Shown here piece by piece: positions 18,601-26,266 of a DNA stretch of 64,000 bases. Origin of the DNA: JBFWUW01 sp050247075 (GTDB taxonomy: Bacteria; Planctomycetota; Planctomycetia; Pirellulales; JBFWUW01). How positions within the stretch are numbered: position 1 is the first letter of the stretch; every line of letters starts with the position of its first letter. The notes under the pieces are model-generated. The model made no database searches, was not told the DNA's origin, and saw nothing but the letters and a program-made list of their open reading frames with translations. Location of the stretch: NCBI GenBank assembly GCA_050247075.1, contig JBFWUW010000019.1:34391-98390 (forward strand). The letters run 5' to 3'. Made by a program: the position numbers and the translations under genes.

Positions 18601-18701
18601 AATCGCCGCGGGACGCAACCTTGGATCCGGCGGAACTGGCCGCCTGGACCAGCCTTGCCTCGCTGGTGCAGAACCTGGATGAGGCGATTACGAAAGAGTA
18701 G
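15669..18701 (+). CDS. Planctomycete cytochrome C / DUF1549 / DUF1553 protein
   Basis: 1010 residues from ATG 15669, chosen because a signal peptide (KTVLLIWMISLANSAATPRA) then starts the protein. Order: PSCyt1-type haem domain with C40-FQ-C43-H44, DUF1549 (about 110-330) containing a second CxxCH (C324-CR-C327-H328), a central beta-rich insert (about 420-600), and DUF1553 (RLALAQWLISDQHPLMARVT onward, about 700-1000). These large exported proteins are a hallmark of Planctomycetes and are presumed to take part in extracytoplasmic polymer breakdown or redox chemistry, but no member's reaction is certain. Unlike the operon at 30-36 kb, no DUF1501 partner follows. Confidence 0.93.
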   Translation: MRKTVLLIWMISLANSAATPRADEPIDFGRQIQPILASNCFQCHGPDAATREADLRLDTSEGSTAGGAIVPGDSAKSHLIERIFSDDPDQLMPPPKSNLKLADAQKELLKRWIDEGAVYSQHWAFVAPVRPAVPTVPAEAKIRNPIDAFIVARLAEENLTPSPEAEPAKLLRRVSLDLTGLPPTPEEQDAFLADTAEGAYERAVDRLLDSPRYGERMVWEWLDAARYADTNGYQGDPTRSMWYWRDWAIEAFNRNQPFDQFTLEQIAGDLLPNPTHEQLIATGFHRNHMINGEGGRIAEESRVEYVQDRVETTGTVWMGLTLTCCRCHDHKFDPFSQQQYYQLSAYFNSIEETGGNDAGGLANPIISFPTEEQQKSINDFKQQEADAEKARAELETKLVADQPAWEQSLLGPDGKPLEPAWTTLKPIELQSEAGASLVRLDDGTVVAGGTSPDSDTYTLVCELPPDAPTALRLEVLPDDALVNRGPGRADNGNFVLSELTAEAAGQPLALSLLSADFAQAGQEAAKAFDNNPATGWAVLPEFGKPHTLLFAPPTAIPAEAAGRITFRLAFKYGQQHTLGRLRLSATSAKAELLKPLPDNIRAVLSKPADQRADDERQLLARHYLDNHPLLVAARQQRDDLRKAREGIERSARRTMVMRERAEPRETFILAKGAYNAPGEKVEHGVLTQLAPLASDAPKNRLALAQWLISDQHPLMARVTVNRFWQQFFGIGLVKSAEDFGVQGDKPSHPQLLDWLAVDFRENGWNVKRLVREIVTSATYRQSSKVPPGMAERDPDNRLLARGARFRMPSWMLRDQALAAGGLLVEKVGGPPVKGYQPPGVWEDATFGFIKYDQEHGDALYRRSLYTFWRRIVGPTIFFDVANRQNCSVSASRTNSPLHALVMLNDVTYIEAARGLAQQTLLNTSLADDSARLNDIFRRVLCRPARDSELARLNQRLALLRNNFTQDAAAAEKLLSVGESPRDATLDPAELAAWTSLASLVQNLDEAITKE

Positions 18702-18727
18702 ACGGCACGGCCCGTGGCACACCCTTC

Positions 18728-18752
18728 TGTAGGAGCCGTCTCTGACGGCGAT
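18728..18752 (+). repeat. GTAGGAGGCGA-family palindrome, single unit
   Basis: TGTAGGAGCCGTCTC/TGACGGCGAT: a short hairpin-forming unit of the family also present at 23545-23626, 36105-36173, 37170-37193, 48001-48025 and 53859-53989. The rest of the 18702-19040 gap shows nothing else recognisable. Confidence 0.55.
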
Positions 18753-19040
18753 AATCCGCGTTCGATCTGCAAAATCGAATCCTTTCAGACCCCGCCTTCC
18801 GTGGAAAATATCGCGACGGGATCGTGCCGCCGACTTGAGCCAATCTGGAGACAATTGGCCCGCTTTTCGCAACTCCGCGAATCGGCTAGAGTCGGTGCAT
18901 AGGCAAGGCCCGAAAAGCCGAAGAAATTGGCGGGCCTCCGCGAGTGTTTATCGCTCGATTGGATTCGCCAACGGATGGCCCCACAATAATGCAAGACGGA
19001 ACTGGCGAAATTTCTCAAGTCCCCACGACGGAACGCCCCG

Positions 19041-19301
19041 ATGGCCGAGCGCACGAAGTACCAACAAAACATCATCCGCAACTACTACCAAAACCAGGGA
19101 GCTATCTCTCTGCAAAAACTGGGAGAGCAAGTCACCGAGTTGTATCTGGCGGAAGGCAAGGCCCGCGACAAGCGCTGGCTGCAGATTCGCTCGACACTGG
19201 AAAAGCTGAAAGTGCCCGCCTCGCGGATTGAGCACATCGTCCAGCAAGACAACCCCACGCTCTTGGCCAAACTGTTGGAAGAATTATTGGCCAAGCAATA
19301 G
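19041..19301 (+). CDS. Small conserved planctomycete protein of unknown function
   Basis: 86 residues, charged and predicted all-alpha (RTKYQQNIIRNYYQNQG, LQKLGEQVTELYLAEGKARD, LLAKLLEELLAKQ). No signal peptide, membrane segment or known catalytic motif. From memory, similar small proteins with the pattern 'LQKL..VTELYLA...KRW' occur across Planctomycetes, which supports it as a real gene despite the lack of a clear ribosome binding site. Flanked upstream by 340 bp non-coding sequence and downstream by a MITE-like repeat, so it appears to be transcribed alone. Confidence 0.7.
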   Translation: MAERTKYQQNIIRNYYQNQGAISLQKLGEQVTELYLAEGKARDKRWLQIRSTLEKLKVPASRIEHIVQQDNPTLLAKLLEELLAKQ

Positions 19302-19337
19302 CAATTGGCCGAACAACCGCGGCAGCGCCGCCGCCAA

Positions 19338-19507
19338 GGATACGGTACGAAATAACTTCCGCATTGGAACCTCCCTCTCCCTCTGGGAGAGGGCCGGGGT
19401 GAGGGTTTGGTTGATGGCCGCCATTTCGCCATATCTCCCTCTCCCCAACCCTCTCCCGGAGTACCGGGAGAGGGGGCCAAGCGGGGAAGTTATTTCGTAC
19501 CGAATCC
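19338..19507 (+). mobile_element. 170-bp MITE-like element, copy A
   Basis: Terminal inverted repeats about 23 bp long with core ACGAAATAACTTCC (left, 19348-19360) and GGAAGTTATTTCGT (right, from 19485). Inside are two GC-rich hairpins made of CCCTCTCCC/GGGAGAGGG arms. CAA stands on both sides (possible 3-bp target duplication). Non-autonomous: no transposase gene inside. In inverted orientation relative to copies C and D. Confidence 0.8.
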
Positions 19508-19681
19508 CAAGGGACTTGATCCAGCCATCAACTGCATCCGCCGACGCTACGGTGGTGAACGCGGCCAAGCCGCGAAGGCATTCGATGAGCTAAGCTTGCT
19601 TGCGGCAGCGCCTCGCCGCCTGGCAGCGGCGAATAATACAATTTCGGCCAACTCGCCGAATCATTCGATAGGACCGTTTTC

Positions 19682-20626
19682 ATGCGTACATTCCTGGTGA
19701 CCGGCGGGGCCGGATTTATCGGCTCGCACATTGCCCAGGCGCTCGTGGAACGGGGCGACCGCGTGCGGATTCTGGACAACCTCGATTCCGGCAATCTGGC
19801 CAACCTGGCGGCCTTTCGGGATGGCCTGGAATTGTTTGAAGGGAGCGTGACTGACCGTGAAGTGGTCGAGCGGGCCGCCGCGGGGGTCGATTGCGTGTTT
19901 CACGAGGCGGCTTTGGCTTCGGTGCCGCGGAGCGTGGAGACGCCGCTGGATACTCACGCCGCCTGCGTGACGGGCACGCTGACAGTGCTAAACGTGGCCC
20001 GCCAGGCCGGTGTCCGCCGGGTGGTCTACGCTGCTTCTAGCAGCGCCTATGGCAATCAGCCCACCAGTGCCAAACGAGAGACCGATCTGCCCACGCCCAT
20101 TTCGCCTTATGGAGCGGCCAAACTGGCGGGCGAACTTTACTGCCAATCGTTCGCGGCTACCTATGGGCTAGAGACGGTTTGTCTGCGGTATTTCAATGTA
20201 TTTGGGCCGCGGCAAGACCCCAACAGCCAGTATTCGGCGGTCATTCCGCTGTTTATCACGGCCATGCTGGCCGGCCGCCGGCCGACGATCTACGGGGACG
20301 GCGGCCAATCTCGCGATTTCACCTACGTCTCGGACGTGGTGCAGGGCAACTTGCTGGCGGCCGACGCCAAGGCCAACGTGGCAGGCAAGGTATTCAATCT
20401 GGCCAACGGGCGAAGTTCGACATTACTAGACCTGATCGCCTCGATCAATCGCCTGCTGGGGCTAGATATTGCACCGGTTTTGGCACCCGCCCGCGTGGGA
20501 GATGTGCGGGAGAGTCTGGCCGATATTACCTTGGCCCGCCAGTACCTGGGGTACGACCCGGGGGTGTCGTTTGAGGAGGGCTTGAAACGGTCGATCGACT
20601 ATTACCGCACCATCGCGGGCAAATAG
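19682..20626 (+). CDS. NAD-dependent nucleotide-sugar epimerase (WbpP/GalE-like SDR)
   Basis: 314 residues, extended short-chain dehydrogenase fold. Visible motifs: NAD-binding TGGAGFIGSHI (7-17), VFHEAALASV, catalytic ASSSAYG and SPYGAAKLAGE (Tyr/Lys pair), and YFNVFGPRQDPNSQYSAVIP, the substrate-region signature I associate with UDP-GlcNAc/GalNAc 4-epimerases and UDP-glucose epimerases. Cytoplasmic; supplies epimerised UDP-sugars for glycan synthesis. The exact hexose is not decidable from sequence alone. Preceded by MITE copy A and followed by a 450-bp gap, so probably monocistronic. Confidence 0.88.
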   Translation: MRTFLVTGGAGFIGSHIAQALVERGDRVRILDNLDSGNLANLAAFRDGLELFEGSVTDREVVERAAAGVDCVFHEAALASVPRSVETPLDTHAACVTGTLTVLNVARQAGVRRVVYAASSSAYGNQPTSAKRETDLPTPISPYGAAKLAGELYCQSFAATYGLETVCLRYFNVFGPRQDPNSQYSAVIPLFITAMLAGRRPTIYGDGGQSRDFTYVSDVVQGNLLAADAKANVAGKVFNLANGRSSTLLDLIASINRLLGLDIAPVLAPARVGDVRESLADITLARQYLGYDPGVSFEEGLKRSIDYYRTIAGK

Positions 20627-21082
20627 GGTGTCGACCAACCAGCTCGCCAAATTGCCACCAGTGAAATGGAAATTCTCTTCGCCAACCTGAATGTGCGGCC
20701 AGGATTCGCGGCTCATGAGGGTACGGTTAATTATCTACCCAACAGGTCGGTGGTCTGTCTACTAGCACCGCTAGCAAGCCAAAAGCCCGCGAATTTGGGG
20801 ATTTTTGCCAGTAACTACTTCACTCTTGCCAATCGCGTCGTTAGAATACGGGCATGTTGTTTGTAGGACCGCCAATCACTTCTTCAGCAATCGATGGTCA
20901 TTTCGTGACGATTGCCGGCTGGTCCTGGTAGATGTGGGTTGAGTCCCGTCCATGCCATTGATGCACTTTGCGGCTAATTCCGCGGTGGCTATCCATCGTC
21001 CGAACCGCCGTTTTTTCAATTCGTCAGGCGGCTGTGTACGTCTATTTCCGTCCGTTCCCTTCCAGCATGAAGGGTGTGAAAA
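20627..21082. promoter_or_regulatory. Long intergenic leader upstream of the ArsR gene
   Basis: About 455 bp with no convincing gene. A candidate promoter is TTCACT (20819-20824), 17 bp, TAGAAT (20842-20847), which would give a leader of roughly 230 nt. TAGAAT also appears as the -10 of the promoters proposed at 47531 and 50987. Confidence 0.35.
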
Positions 21083-21526
21083 GTGATCACCGTAACCCAA
21101 AAACCCCGAAAGACCGCTACTGCCCGTATGAATGCCACTGCCGCCGTCCCCGGTTCGGAAACCGCCGCCATGCCTGAAATGCTCGACAATACGATCAAGG
21201 ATCTGGTCAAAGTCTTCAAGTTGCTCTCCGACGAAACCCGTCTGCGGATTTTGTTCTTTTTGACCCAGAAAGACGAACTGCATGTGCGGGCGCTGTGCGA
21301 CATGCTGGGTCAAAGCCAGCCCGCCGTCAGCCACCATCTGGCGCTGTTGCGCGTAGCCGGATTGATCGAGCCGCGGCGCGATGGCAAGCACAATTTCTAC
21401 CGCCTGCTGACCGGCCACTTTGAAAAGCTGCTCGACATGCTGTTTGCGGGCGTGCCCGGCAGCGAGCGCCGCCTGCGGTTCGAAAACTACGTGCTGAGCT
21501 ACGCCCCGGTCAGCGACGTGGACTGA
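21083..21526 (+). CDS. ArsR/SmtB-type winged-helix regulator
   Basis: 147 residues from GTG 21083 (AAGGGTG upstream); ATG 21128 would give 132. The DNA-binding core is clear: VFKLLSDETRLRILFFL, then the helix-turn-helix LCDMLGQSQPAVSHHLALLR and wing AGLIEPRRDGKHNFY. The metal site ELCVCDL of ArsR/SmtB arsenic and metal sensors is replaced by ELHVRALCD with a single Cys, so it is unlikely to be an arsenite sensor of the classical kind. It lies 105 bp upstream of prs on the same strand. This form seems well conserved in Planctomycetes, suggesting a core regulatory role. Target genes unknown. Confidence 0.88.
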   Translation: MITVTQKPRKTATARMNATAAVPGSETAAMPEMLDNTIKDLVKVFKLLSDETRLRILFFLTQKDELHVRALCDMLGQSQPAVSHHLALLRVAGLIEPRRDGKHNFYRLLTGHFEKLLDMLFAGVPGSERRLRFENYVLSYAPVSDVD

Positions 21527-21631
21527 ATCAACGGATCGAGCCGAAGGATGGATGAATCCGGTTGAACCTGGGGCCGTTTGGGTCTATCTTCGACGGTTCG
21601 ACTTGCTTTCGTCCACCCGCCGGGTTGCCCG

Positions 21632-22573
21632 ATGAATGACTTGAAGATCTTTAGCGGCCGCGCCAATCCCGAACTTGGGACGCGCATCTGCGATTATTTG
21701 GGCATTCCCACGGGGCGGATCTCCATGGGCAACTTCCCGGATGGCGAAATCTCTTGCAAGGTCGATGAAGACATCCGCGGCCGCGACGTCTTTCTGGTGC
21801 AGCCGACCTGCTCGCCCGTCAACGACAACCTGATGGAACTCTTGATCATGATCGAGAGTTGCGTGCGGGCCAGTGCCGAACGGGTCACCGCCGTCATGCC
21901 GTATTACGGTTACGCCCGGCAAGACCGTAAGGACGAGGGCCGCGTGCCGATCACCGCCAAACTGGTGGCCAACCTCATCACGCGGGCGGGGGCCAACCGC
22001 GTGCTGACGATGGACCTGCACGCCCCGCAAATTCAAGGTTTTTTCGACGTTCCGGTCGACCACCTTTACTCGGCACCGGTGCTGCACGCCTATTTTTCCA
22101 GCTTGGGCATACCCGAGGAAGACGTGGTGGTGGTCAGCCCCGACGAAGGGAGCATCAAGCGCACGCTGGGCCATGCCGAGCGGATGGGGGGCCGCCTGGC
22201 GATTGTCGACAAACGACGCAGCGGCGAGCACACCCGGCAGGCGAACATCATCGGCGAGTCTGTCGAAGGCAAGACTTGCCTGATGTTTGACGACATGATT
22301 AGCACCGGCTCCTCGATCTGCGGCGCGGCCCAGCGGCTGAAATCATCCGGTGCCAAGAAGATCATGGTCGGCGTGACGCATGGCGTGTTATGCGGGCCGG
22401 CCATCAGCCGCCTCAACGAAGCACCGATCGACCAGGTCGTGATCAGCGACACGATTCCCCTGCCGGCGGAAAAGGCCCTGTCCAAGATCAAGGTGCTAAC
22501 CGTGGCCCCGTTGTTGGGTGAGGCCATCAAACGGATTCACCGCAACGAATCGGTCAGCCGCTTGTTTGATTGA
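21632..22573 (+). CDS. prs: Ribose-phosphate pyrophosphokinase
   Basis: 313 residues, the usual bacterial length, from ATG 21632. Makes PRPP from ribose 5-phosphate and ATP for purine, pyrimidine, NAD, His and Trp synthesis. Seen: KIFSGRANPELG at the N-terminus, the flexible loop YYGYARQDRK, the metal/substrate region TMDLHAPQIQGFF, and the PRPP-binding loop CLMFDDMISTGSS. Cytoplasmic hexamer by family knowledge. Converges with ldh with only a 7-bp gap between stop codons, so transcription of one probably runs into the other unless a terminator lies inside the coding ends. Confidence 0.97.
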   Translation: MNDLKIFSGRANPELGTRICDYLGIPTGRISMGNFPDGEISCKVDEDIRGRDVFLVQPTCSPVNDNLMELLIMIESCVRASAERVTAVMPYYGYARQDRKDEGRVPITAKLVANLITRAGANRVLTMDLHAPQIQGFFDVPVDHLYSAPVLHAYFSSLGIPEEDVVVVSPDEGSIKRTLGHAERMGGRLAIVDKRRSGEHTRQANIIGESVEGKTCLMFDDMISTGSSICGAAQRLKSSGAKKIMVGVTHGVLCGPAISRLNEAPIDQVVISDTIPLPAEKALSKIKVLTVAPLLGEAIKRIHRNESVSRLFD

Positions 22574-22580
22574 ATGATCG

Positions 22581-23522
22581 TCACCCGGCCAACTCGTCGA
22601 TTGCGCCGCGGACGGCCAATGCGCTTGCCTTAAGTTGCGTCTCTTCTTGTGGCGAGAGCGGCAGCGGAAAGGTATCCAGCACGCCCTGCCCGCCAACGAG
22701 ATGCGGCAACGCGACCGTGACATCGGCCACGCCGGCAACGTCAGCCATCGGCGAACAGATCGTCATGATGGCGCGCTGGTCGTGCAGCAGCACGTCGACG
22801 ATTCGCGCTAGCGCGCAACCAATGCCATAGTAAGTAGCCCCTTTGCCCTGAATGATGGAATAAGCGGCGCGGCGCACGCCGGTATCAATCTCGTTCCGTG
22901 TGGTTTCATCGAAGTGGACTTCGCGTTGGCGAATAAACTCCGGCAACGGCATGCCCCCCACGGTGGCCAGCGACCAGGTGAGGACTTCGGAATCGCCGTG
23001 TTCGCCGATTACATAACCATGCACATGGTGCGCATCAACGCCGCAATACCGGCCGATGAGGCTGCGGAATCGGGCCGTATCCAGCGTCGTGCCCGAGCCA
23101 AACACCCGGCCCGGCGCCAGGCCCAGGTTGGCGGCCAGCCGCGCGGTGAGATGCGTCATGACATCGACCGGGTTGGTGGCTACCAGCAGCAAGGCTTCTG
23201 GCGCATGCTTCGCGATAGCCGGCACAACCTGGCCAAAGACGGCGGCATTGCGGGCCAATAGCGCCATTCGGGTCTCACCAGGCCGTTGGCCCACGCCCGC
23301 GGTAATGATGACCACGCGGCAGCCGGCCAGGTCGGCGTATTGTCCGGCGCGCACTTCCAGCGGGTGCGAAAAGGGGACGGCGTGCCGAATATCGTCGGCC
23401 TCGGCCTGGGCGCGCTCGGCATTCAAATCGACCAGAACGACTTCGCGGCCGACTCCCCGCATGACCAAGGCGTAGGCCGCCGTGGAACCAACAAGCCCGC
23501 TGCCAACAATGCCGATTTTCAT
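22581..23522 (-). CDS. ldh: L-lactate dehydrogenase
   Basis: 313 residues from ATG 23522, where the Rossmann start IGIVGSGLVGSTAAYALV begins at residue 3. Reduces pyruvate to L-lactate with NADH. Key residues by alignment to known LDHs: Gln79 in GVGQRPGETR (Gln marks pyruvate; malate dehydrogenases have Arg here), Asp148/Arg151 in TTLDTARFR, and catalytic His175 in IGEHGDSEV. Cytoplasmic tetramer by family. In-frame sequence upstream to 23843 is mostly repeat-derived and not part of the protein. No good ribosome binding site is visible. Confidence 0.93.
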   Translation of the reverse strand: MKIGIVGSGLVGSTAAYALVMRGVGREVVLVDLNAERAQAEADDIRHAVPFSHPLEVRAGQYADLAGCRVVIITAGVGQRPGETRMALLARNAAVFGQVVPAIAKHAPEALLLVATNPVDVMTHLTARLAANLGLAPGRVFGSGTTLDTARFRSLIGRYCGVDAHHVHGYVIGEHGDSEVLTWSLATVGGMPLPEFIRQREVHFDETTRNEIDTGVRRAAYSIIQGKGATYYGIGCALARIVDVLLHDQRAIMTICSPMADVAGVADVTVALPHLVGGQGVLDTFPLPLSPQEETQLKASALAVRGAIDELAG

Positions 23523-23544
23523 GGGGGTGTTTCCAAGGAGATCC

Positions 23545-23626
23545 GTAGGAGGCGATTCCATCACCGATCGTACTGTAGGAGGCGATTCCATCGCCGGTGT
23601 TTGTAGGAGCCGTCTCCAACGGCGAT
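23545..23626 (+). repeat. Three tandem GTAGGAGGCGA-family palindromes
   Basis: Units begin at 23545, 23575 and 23602; each reads GTAGGAG(G/C)CG then TTCC or CTCC, then A(T/A)C(A/G)CCG(A/G)T, and can fold into a short hairpin. They lie in the 359-bp divergent gap between ldh and the FGE-type gene. A possible -10 for the latter is TACAAT at 23819-23824. Confidence 0.65.
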
Positions 23627-23881
23627 CATCCGAATCTAACGAATGAGATTCCCTTTGGAAACTTGCCAGACAAGAAAGGGGCGGGCGGCGGCCAATTGGC
23701 ATCAACATTCCAACAAACATTCGTTCGTTCGATTCGTGGTTCTCACTTGACATCCCTGCATTATCTTCCAATGTCTGGTGAAAGGACACTGCCCGACGAC
23801 GAGCCGCGTTCGGCAGACTACAATGAGGGTAGCTGTTCAACAATCTTGTCGCGTGCCCTTCAATAGTTTCAGGCTTGCTCC

Positions 23882-24985
23882 ATGTCCAAGAAATCCGCGC
23901 GAACCAAAGCCAACAGCAAAAGCTATCTGCCGATGTTGCTGTTGGGCCTGGCGGCCTTTGCTGGTACGTACGGCGTTGTCAAAGCCACGCACTACATGGA
24001 TGCGCAACCAGAGCCTGCGCCGGCTGGTATGGTGTGGATACCCGGCGGCGAGTTTTCCATGGGAAGCGAACTTCCCAAAGCCTGGCCCGAGGAAAAGCCA
24101 GTCCATCGGGTGCAGGTAGACGGTTTTTACATGGACGAGACCGAAGTCACCAATGCCCAGTTTCGAGAATTTGTCGAAGCAACCGGTTATGTGACCACCG
24201 CCGAGAAGGCCCCCGATCTGGAGGAGATTATGCGGCAGTCGCCGCCAGGGACGCCAGAGCCCCCCGCGGAGGTGTTGGTGCCCGGTTCGCTGGTCTTTCG
24301 ACCGACGGCCGAACCCGTGACGGACTTTCAAAACTACGCCCAATGGTGGTTTTGGGTGCCGGGTGCCTGCTGGCGGCACCCCGAGGGGCCCGGTAGCGAC
24401 TTGCAGGGGCGAGAAAATCATCCCGTTGTTCAGATCTCCTGGTACGACGCCACCGCCTATTGCCAATGGGCTGGCAAGCGATTGCCGACGGAGGCCGAGT
24501 GGGAGTTTGCCTGCCGTGGCGGCCTGGCTGATAAGACCTATCCCTGGGGAGACGAACTGCCCAGCCAGGATGGACCGCGGGCGAATATCTGGCAGGGAAC
24601 CTTCCCCAATGACAATACCGTCCGTGATGGGTTCGAGAGGACCTCGCCGGTCAAGTCTTTTCCCGCCAACGGCTATGGGCTGTATGACATGGCGGGCAAT
24701 GTCTGGGAGTGGTGCGGTGATTGGTACGACAAGGCGTTGTACGCGCGCCGCAAGGGCCAGCCGCCGGCCGCCAATCCGGTGGGCCCCGCAAAGAGCTACG
24801 ATCCCTCGCAACCTCTCACGCCGCAGCGCAGCCAACGGGGCGGATCGTTCCTTTGCCACGAGTCTTACTGCTGGCGCTACCGGCCCGCGGCGCGTCACGG
24901 TTGCAGCCCCGACACCGGCATGTCGCACAGCGGCTTTCGTTGCGTGATGACACGAGACATGCGGAAGAAGAGCGGTGGCGAGTGA
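23882..24985 (+). CDS. Membrane-anchored formylglycine-generating enzyme (sulfatase-modifying factor type)
   Basis: 367 residues. An N-terminal hydrophobic anchor (about 16-35) is followed by a full FGE-sulfatase domain: PGGEFSMGSE, YMDETEVTNAQF, HPVVQISWYDATAYCQWAGK, LPTEAEWEFACRGG, GNVWEWCGDWY, GGSFLCHESYCWRYRPA, SHSGFRCV. Human FGE uses Cys336 and Cys341 in CHRSYC; both are present here as C325 and C330 in CHESYC, with the same spacing. Most FGE-sulfatase family proteins in bacteria lack these, so this is likely a true copper-dependent oxidase turning a sulfatase Cys into formylglycine. The anchor places the catalytic domain outside the cytoplasm. No sulfatase lies in this window. Confidence 0.9.
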   Translation: MSKKSARTKANSKSYLPMLLLGLAAFAGTYGVVKATHYMDAQPEPAPAGMVWIPGGEFSMGSELPKAWPEEKPVHRVQVDGFYMDETEVTNAQFREFVEATGYVTTAEKAPDLEEIMRQSPPGTPEPPAEVLVPGSLVFRPTAEPVTDFQNYAQWWFWVPGACWRHPEGPGSDLQGRENHPVVQISWYDATAYCQWAGKRLPTEAEWEFACRGGLADKTYPWGDELPSQDGPRANIWQGTFPNDNTVRDGFERTSPVKSFPANGYGLYDMAGNVWEWCGDWYDKALYARRKGQPPAANPVGPAKSYDPSQPLTPQRSQRGGSFLCHESYCWRYRPAARHGCSPDTGMSHSGFRCVMTRDMRKKSGGE

Positions 24986-25005
24986 CGAATGCCGATCGTC
25001 GAATG
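24978..25005. repeat. Heptanucleotide-phased array (four units)
   Basis: 7-mers GCGAGTG, ACGAATG, CCGATCG, TCGAATG. The FGE-type gene's stop codon (24983-24985) lies inside the array. GCGAGTG recurs twice at 49562-49575. Confidence 0.5.
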
Positions 25006-25041
25006 AGATTCGTGCCCGGTCATTTTTGACGGAGCGCGGGG

Positions 25042-25215
25042 ATGCCTTGTTTGATTTTGATGAGTCTTCTGGTTATTACGGGGGCAATGCTTGCATGCCA
25101 ACGCTCTCCGGCTAGAGTGACAGTTGCTGTGGAGCATGTTAGCGCGGTTTTGCCGGCATTCGGTTTGTGTTCGTTCCTATCGTGGTCTTTCATTTCGACA
25201 AACGTGCATCGATGA
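25042..25215 (+). CDS. Candidate 57-residue lipoprotein-like small protein
   Basis: ATG 25042 is preceded by GGAG (25031-25034). The product begins MPCLILMSLLVITGAMLAC, a hydrophobic segment ending in MLAC, a weak lipobox. Its stop overlaps the start of the next gene as ATGA (25212-25215), an arrangement typical of coupled translation. The second half (HVSAVLPAFGLCSFLSWS) shows no known motif. It could be chance, since the upstream region also carries a heptamer array. Confidence 0.3.
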   Translation: MPCLILMSLLVITGAMLACQRSPARVTVAVEHVSAVLPAFGLCSFLSWSFISTNVHR

Positions 25216-26198
25216 AGAAATCGACTCGCCTGGTTCTCGGTGGATTAGTCGCCTTGCTGGCGTTGATGGGCATTCGCGCTGCTGTTCGTCAAGCTGCCGC
25301 GCAGCAGGCGGCGGGCAGTAGCAAGAAGAAGCCCGCGGCGGCCGCGCCCGCCAAGAAGGAAACAGACCCCCACGCCAAGGAGATAGCGGCGATCAAGCAA
25401 ACAGCGCAGGCGTTTGCCAAGGCGTTTAACAGTGGCGATGCCAAGGCCGTGGCGGCCCTGTGGACCGCGGAGGGTGATTACATCGACGATGCGGGCGAGC
25501 GGTTTCAGGGGCACGCGGCGATCGAAAAGGAATACGCCCGATTCTTTGCCGCCAACAAGGACGCCAAATTGACCCTGATGGTCGACCATGTCCAATTGCT
25601 CAGCGAAACCGCGGCGATTGAAGATGGCCGAGCCGTGGTTGAAGTGGGTGACAAGGGCGATGCCACCTCTAGCCAATACACCACGGTCCATGTCAAAGCC
25701 GATGGCAAGTGGTTGATGGCCAACGTCCGCGATACTCATCTCGATTCCATCTCCAATTCCAACGACCTGGACGATCTCGATTGGCTGGTAGGCTCTTGGT
25801 CGGCCGAACAAGGCGATCAAGAAATGTTGGTCACTTGCCGTTGGATTGCCCAAAAGACGTATCTGGAACGGACCTATTCACTCACCAAAGACGGCAAGCC
25901 CGTCACGTCAGGCGTGCAAATTGTCGGCTGGAACCCGCAAGCCGGGTATATTCAATCGTGGAATTTCTCTTCTGGTGGCGGACACGCAATAGGCGTTTGG
26001 AGTCCGCACGAAGGGGGCTGGACGATCGAGACGCACGGCATGATGGCTGACGGTGCCCCGACTTCGGCCGTCAACATGTTCACGCGAGTCGATGACGATT
26101 CGTTTTCTTGGCAGTCCATCGAGCGCGAAGCGGAGGGAACCGCGCTGCCAGACACTCCAATCGTGGTCCTGAAGCGGGTCGTTGAACCAAAAGAATAG
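25212..26198 (+). CDS. Exported SnoaL-like (NTF2-fold) domain protein
   Basis: 328 residues from ATG 25212. A signal peptide (LVLGGLVALLALMGIRAAV) is followed by a Lys/Ala linker (about 35-55). An NTF2/SnoaL-like domain of the SgcJ/EcaC type spans about 58-175 (AQAFAKAFNSGDAKAVAALW, EGDYIDDAGERFQGHAAIE). A second beta-rich domain (about 185-328: WLVGSWSAEQGDQ, WNPQAGYIQSWNFSSGGG) resembles DUF1579-like lipocalin-type modules. Such proteins are ligand-binding or catalytic in varied pathways; no substrate can be named. Lies 69 bp upstream of the glycine-rich gene on the same strand. Confidence 0.85.
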   Translation: MKKSTRLVLGGLVALLALMGIRAAVRQAAAQQAAGSSKKKPAAAAPAKKETDPHAKEIAAIKQTAQAFAKAFNSGDAKAVAALWTAEGDYIDDAGERFQGHAAIEKEYARFFAANKDAKLTLMVDHVQLLSETAAIEDGRAVVEVGDKGDATSSQYTTVHVKADGKWLMANVRDTHLDSISNSNDLDDLDWLVGSWSAEQGDQEMLVTCRWIAQKTYLERTYSLTKDGKPVTSGVQIVGWNPQAGYIQSWNFSSGGGHAIGVWSPHEGGWTIETHGMMADGAPTSAVNMFTRVDDDSFSWQSIEREAEGTALPDTPIVVLKRVVEPKE

Positions 26199-26266
26199 TT
26201 TCGTTTGCCGTGGTATTCGCCGGCCATGAAATTGATCGCTTACACTATTACGCGGAAAGCCAGCCC

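Noticed and set aside
23545..23626. Tandem units resembling a short CRISPR array
   Set aside because: Units are self-complementary palindromes, spacers are only 2-6 bp, and there are no cas genes. They belong to a dispersed REP-like family.
22581..23843. Extending lactate dehydrogenase to 420 codons
   Set aside because: The added N-terminus is translated from REP-like repeats (GDGIASY words) and lies before the Rossmann start.
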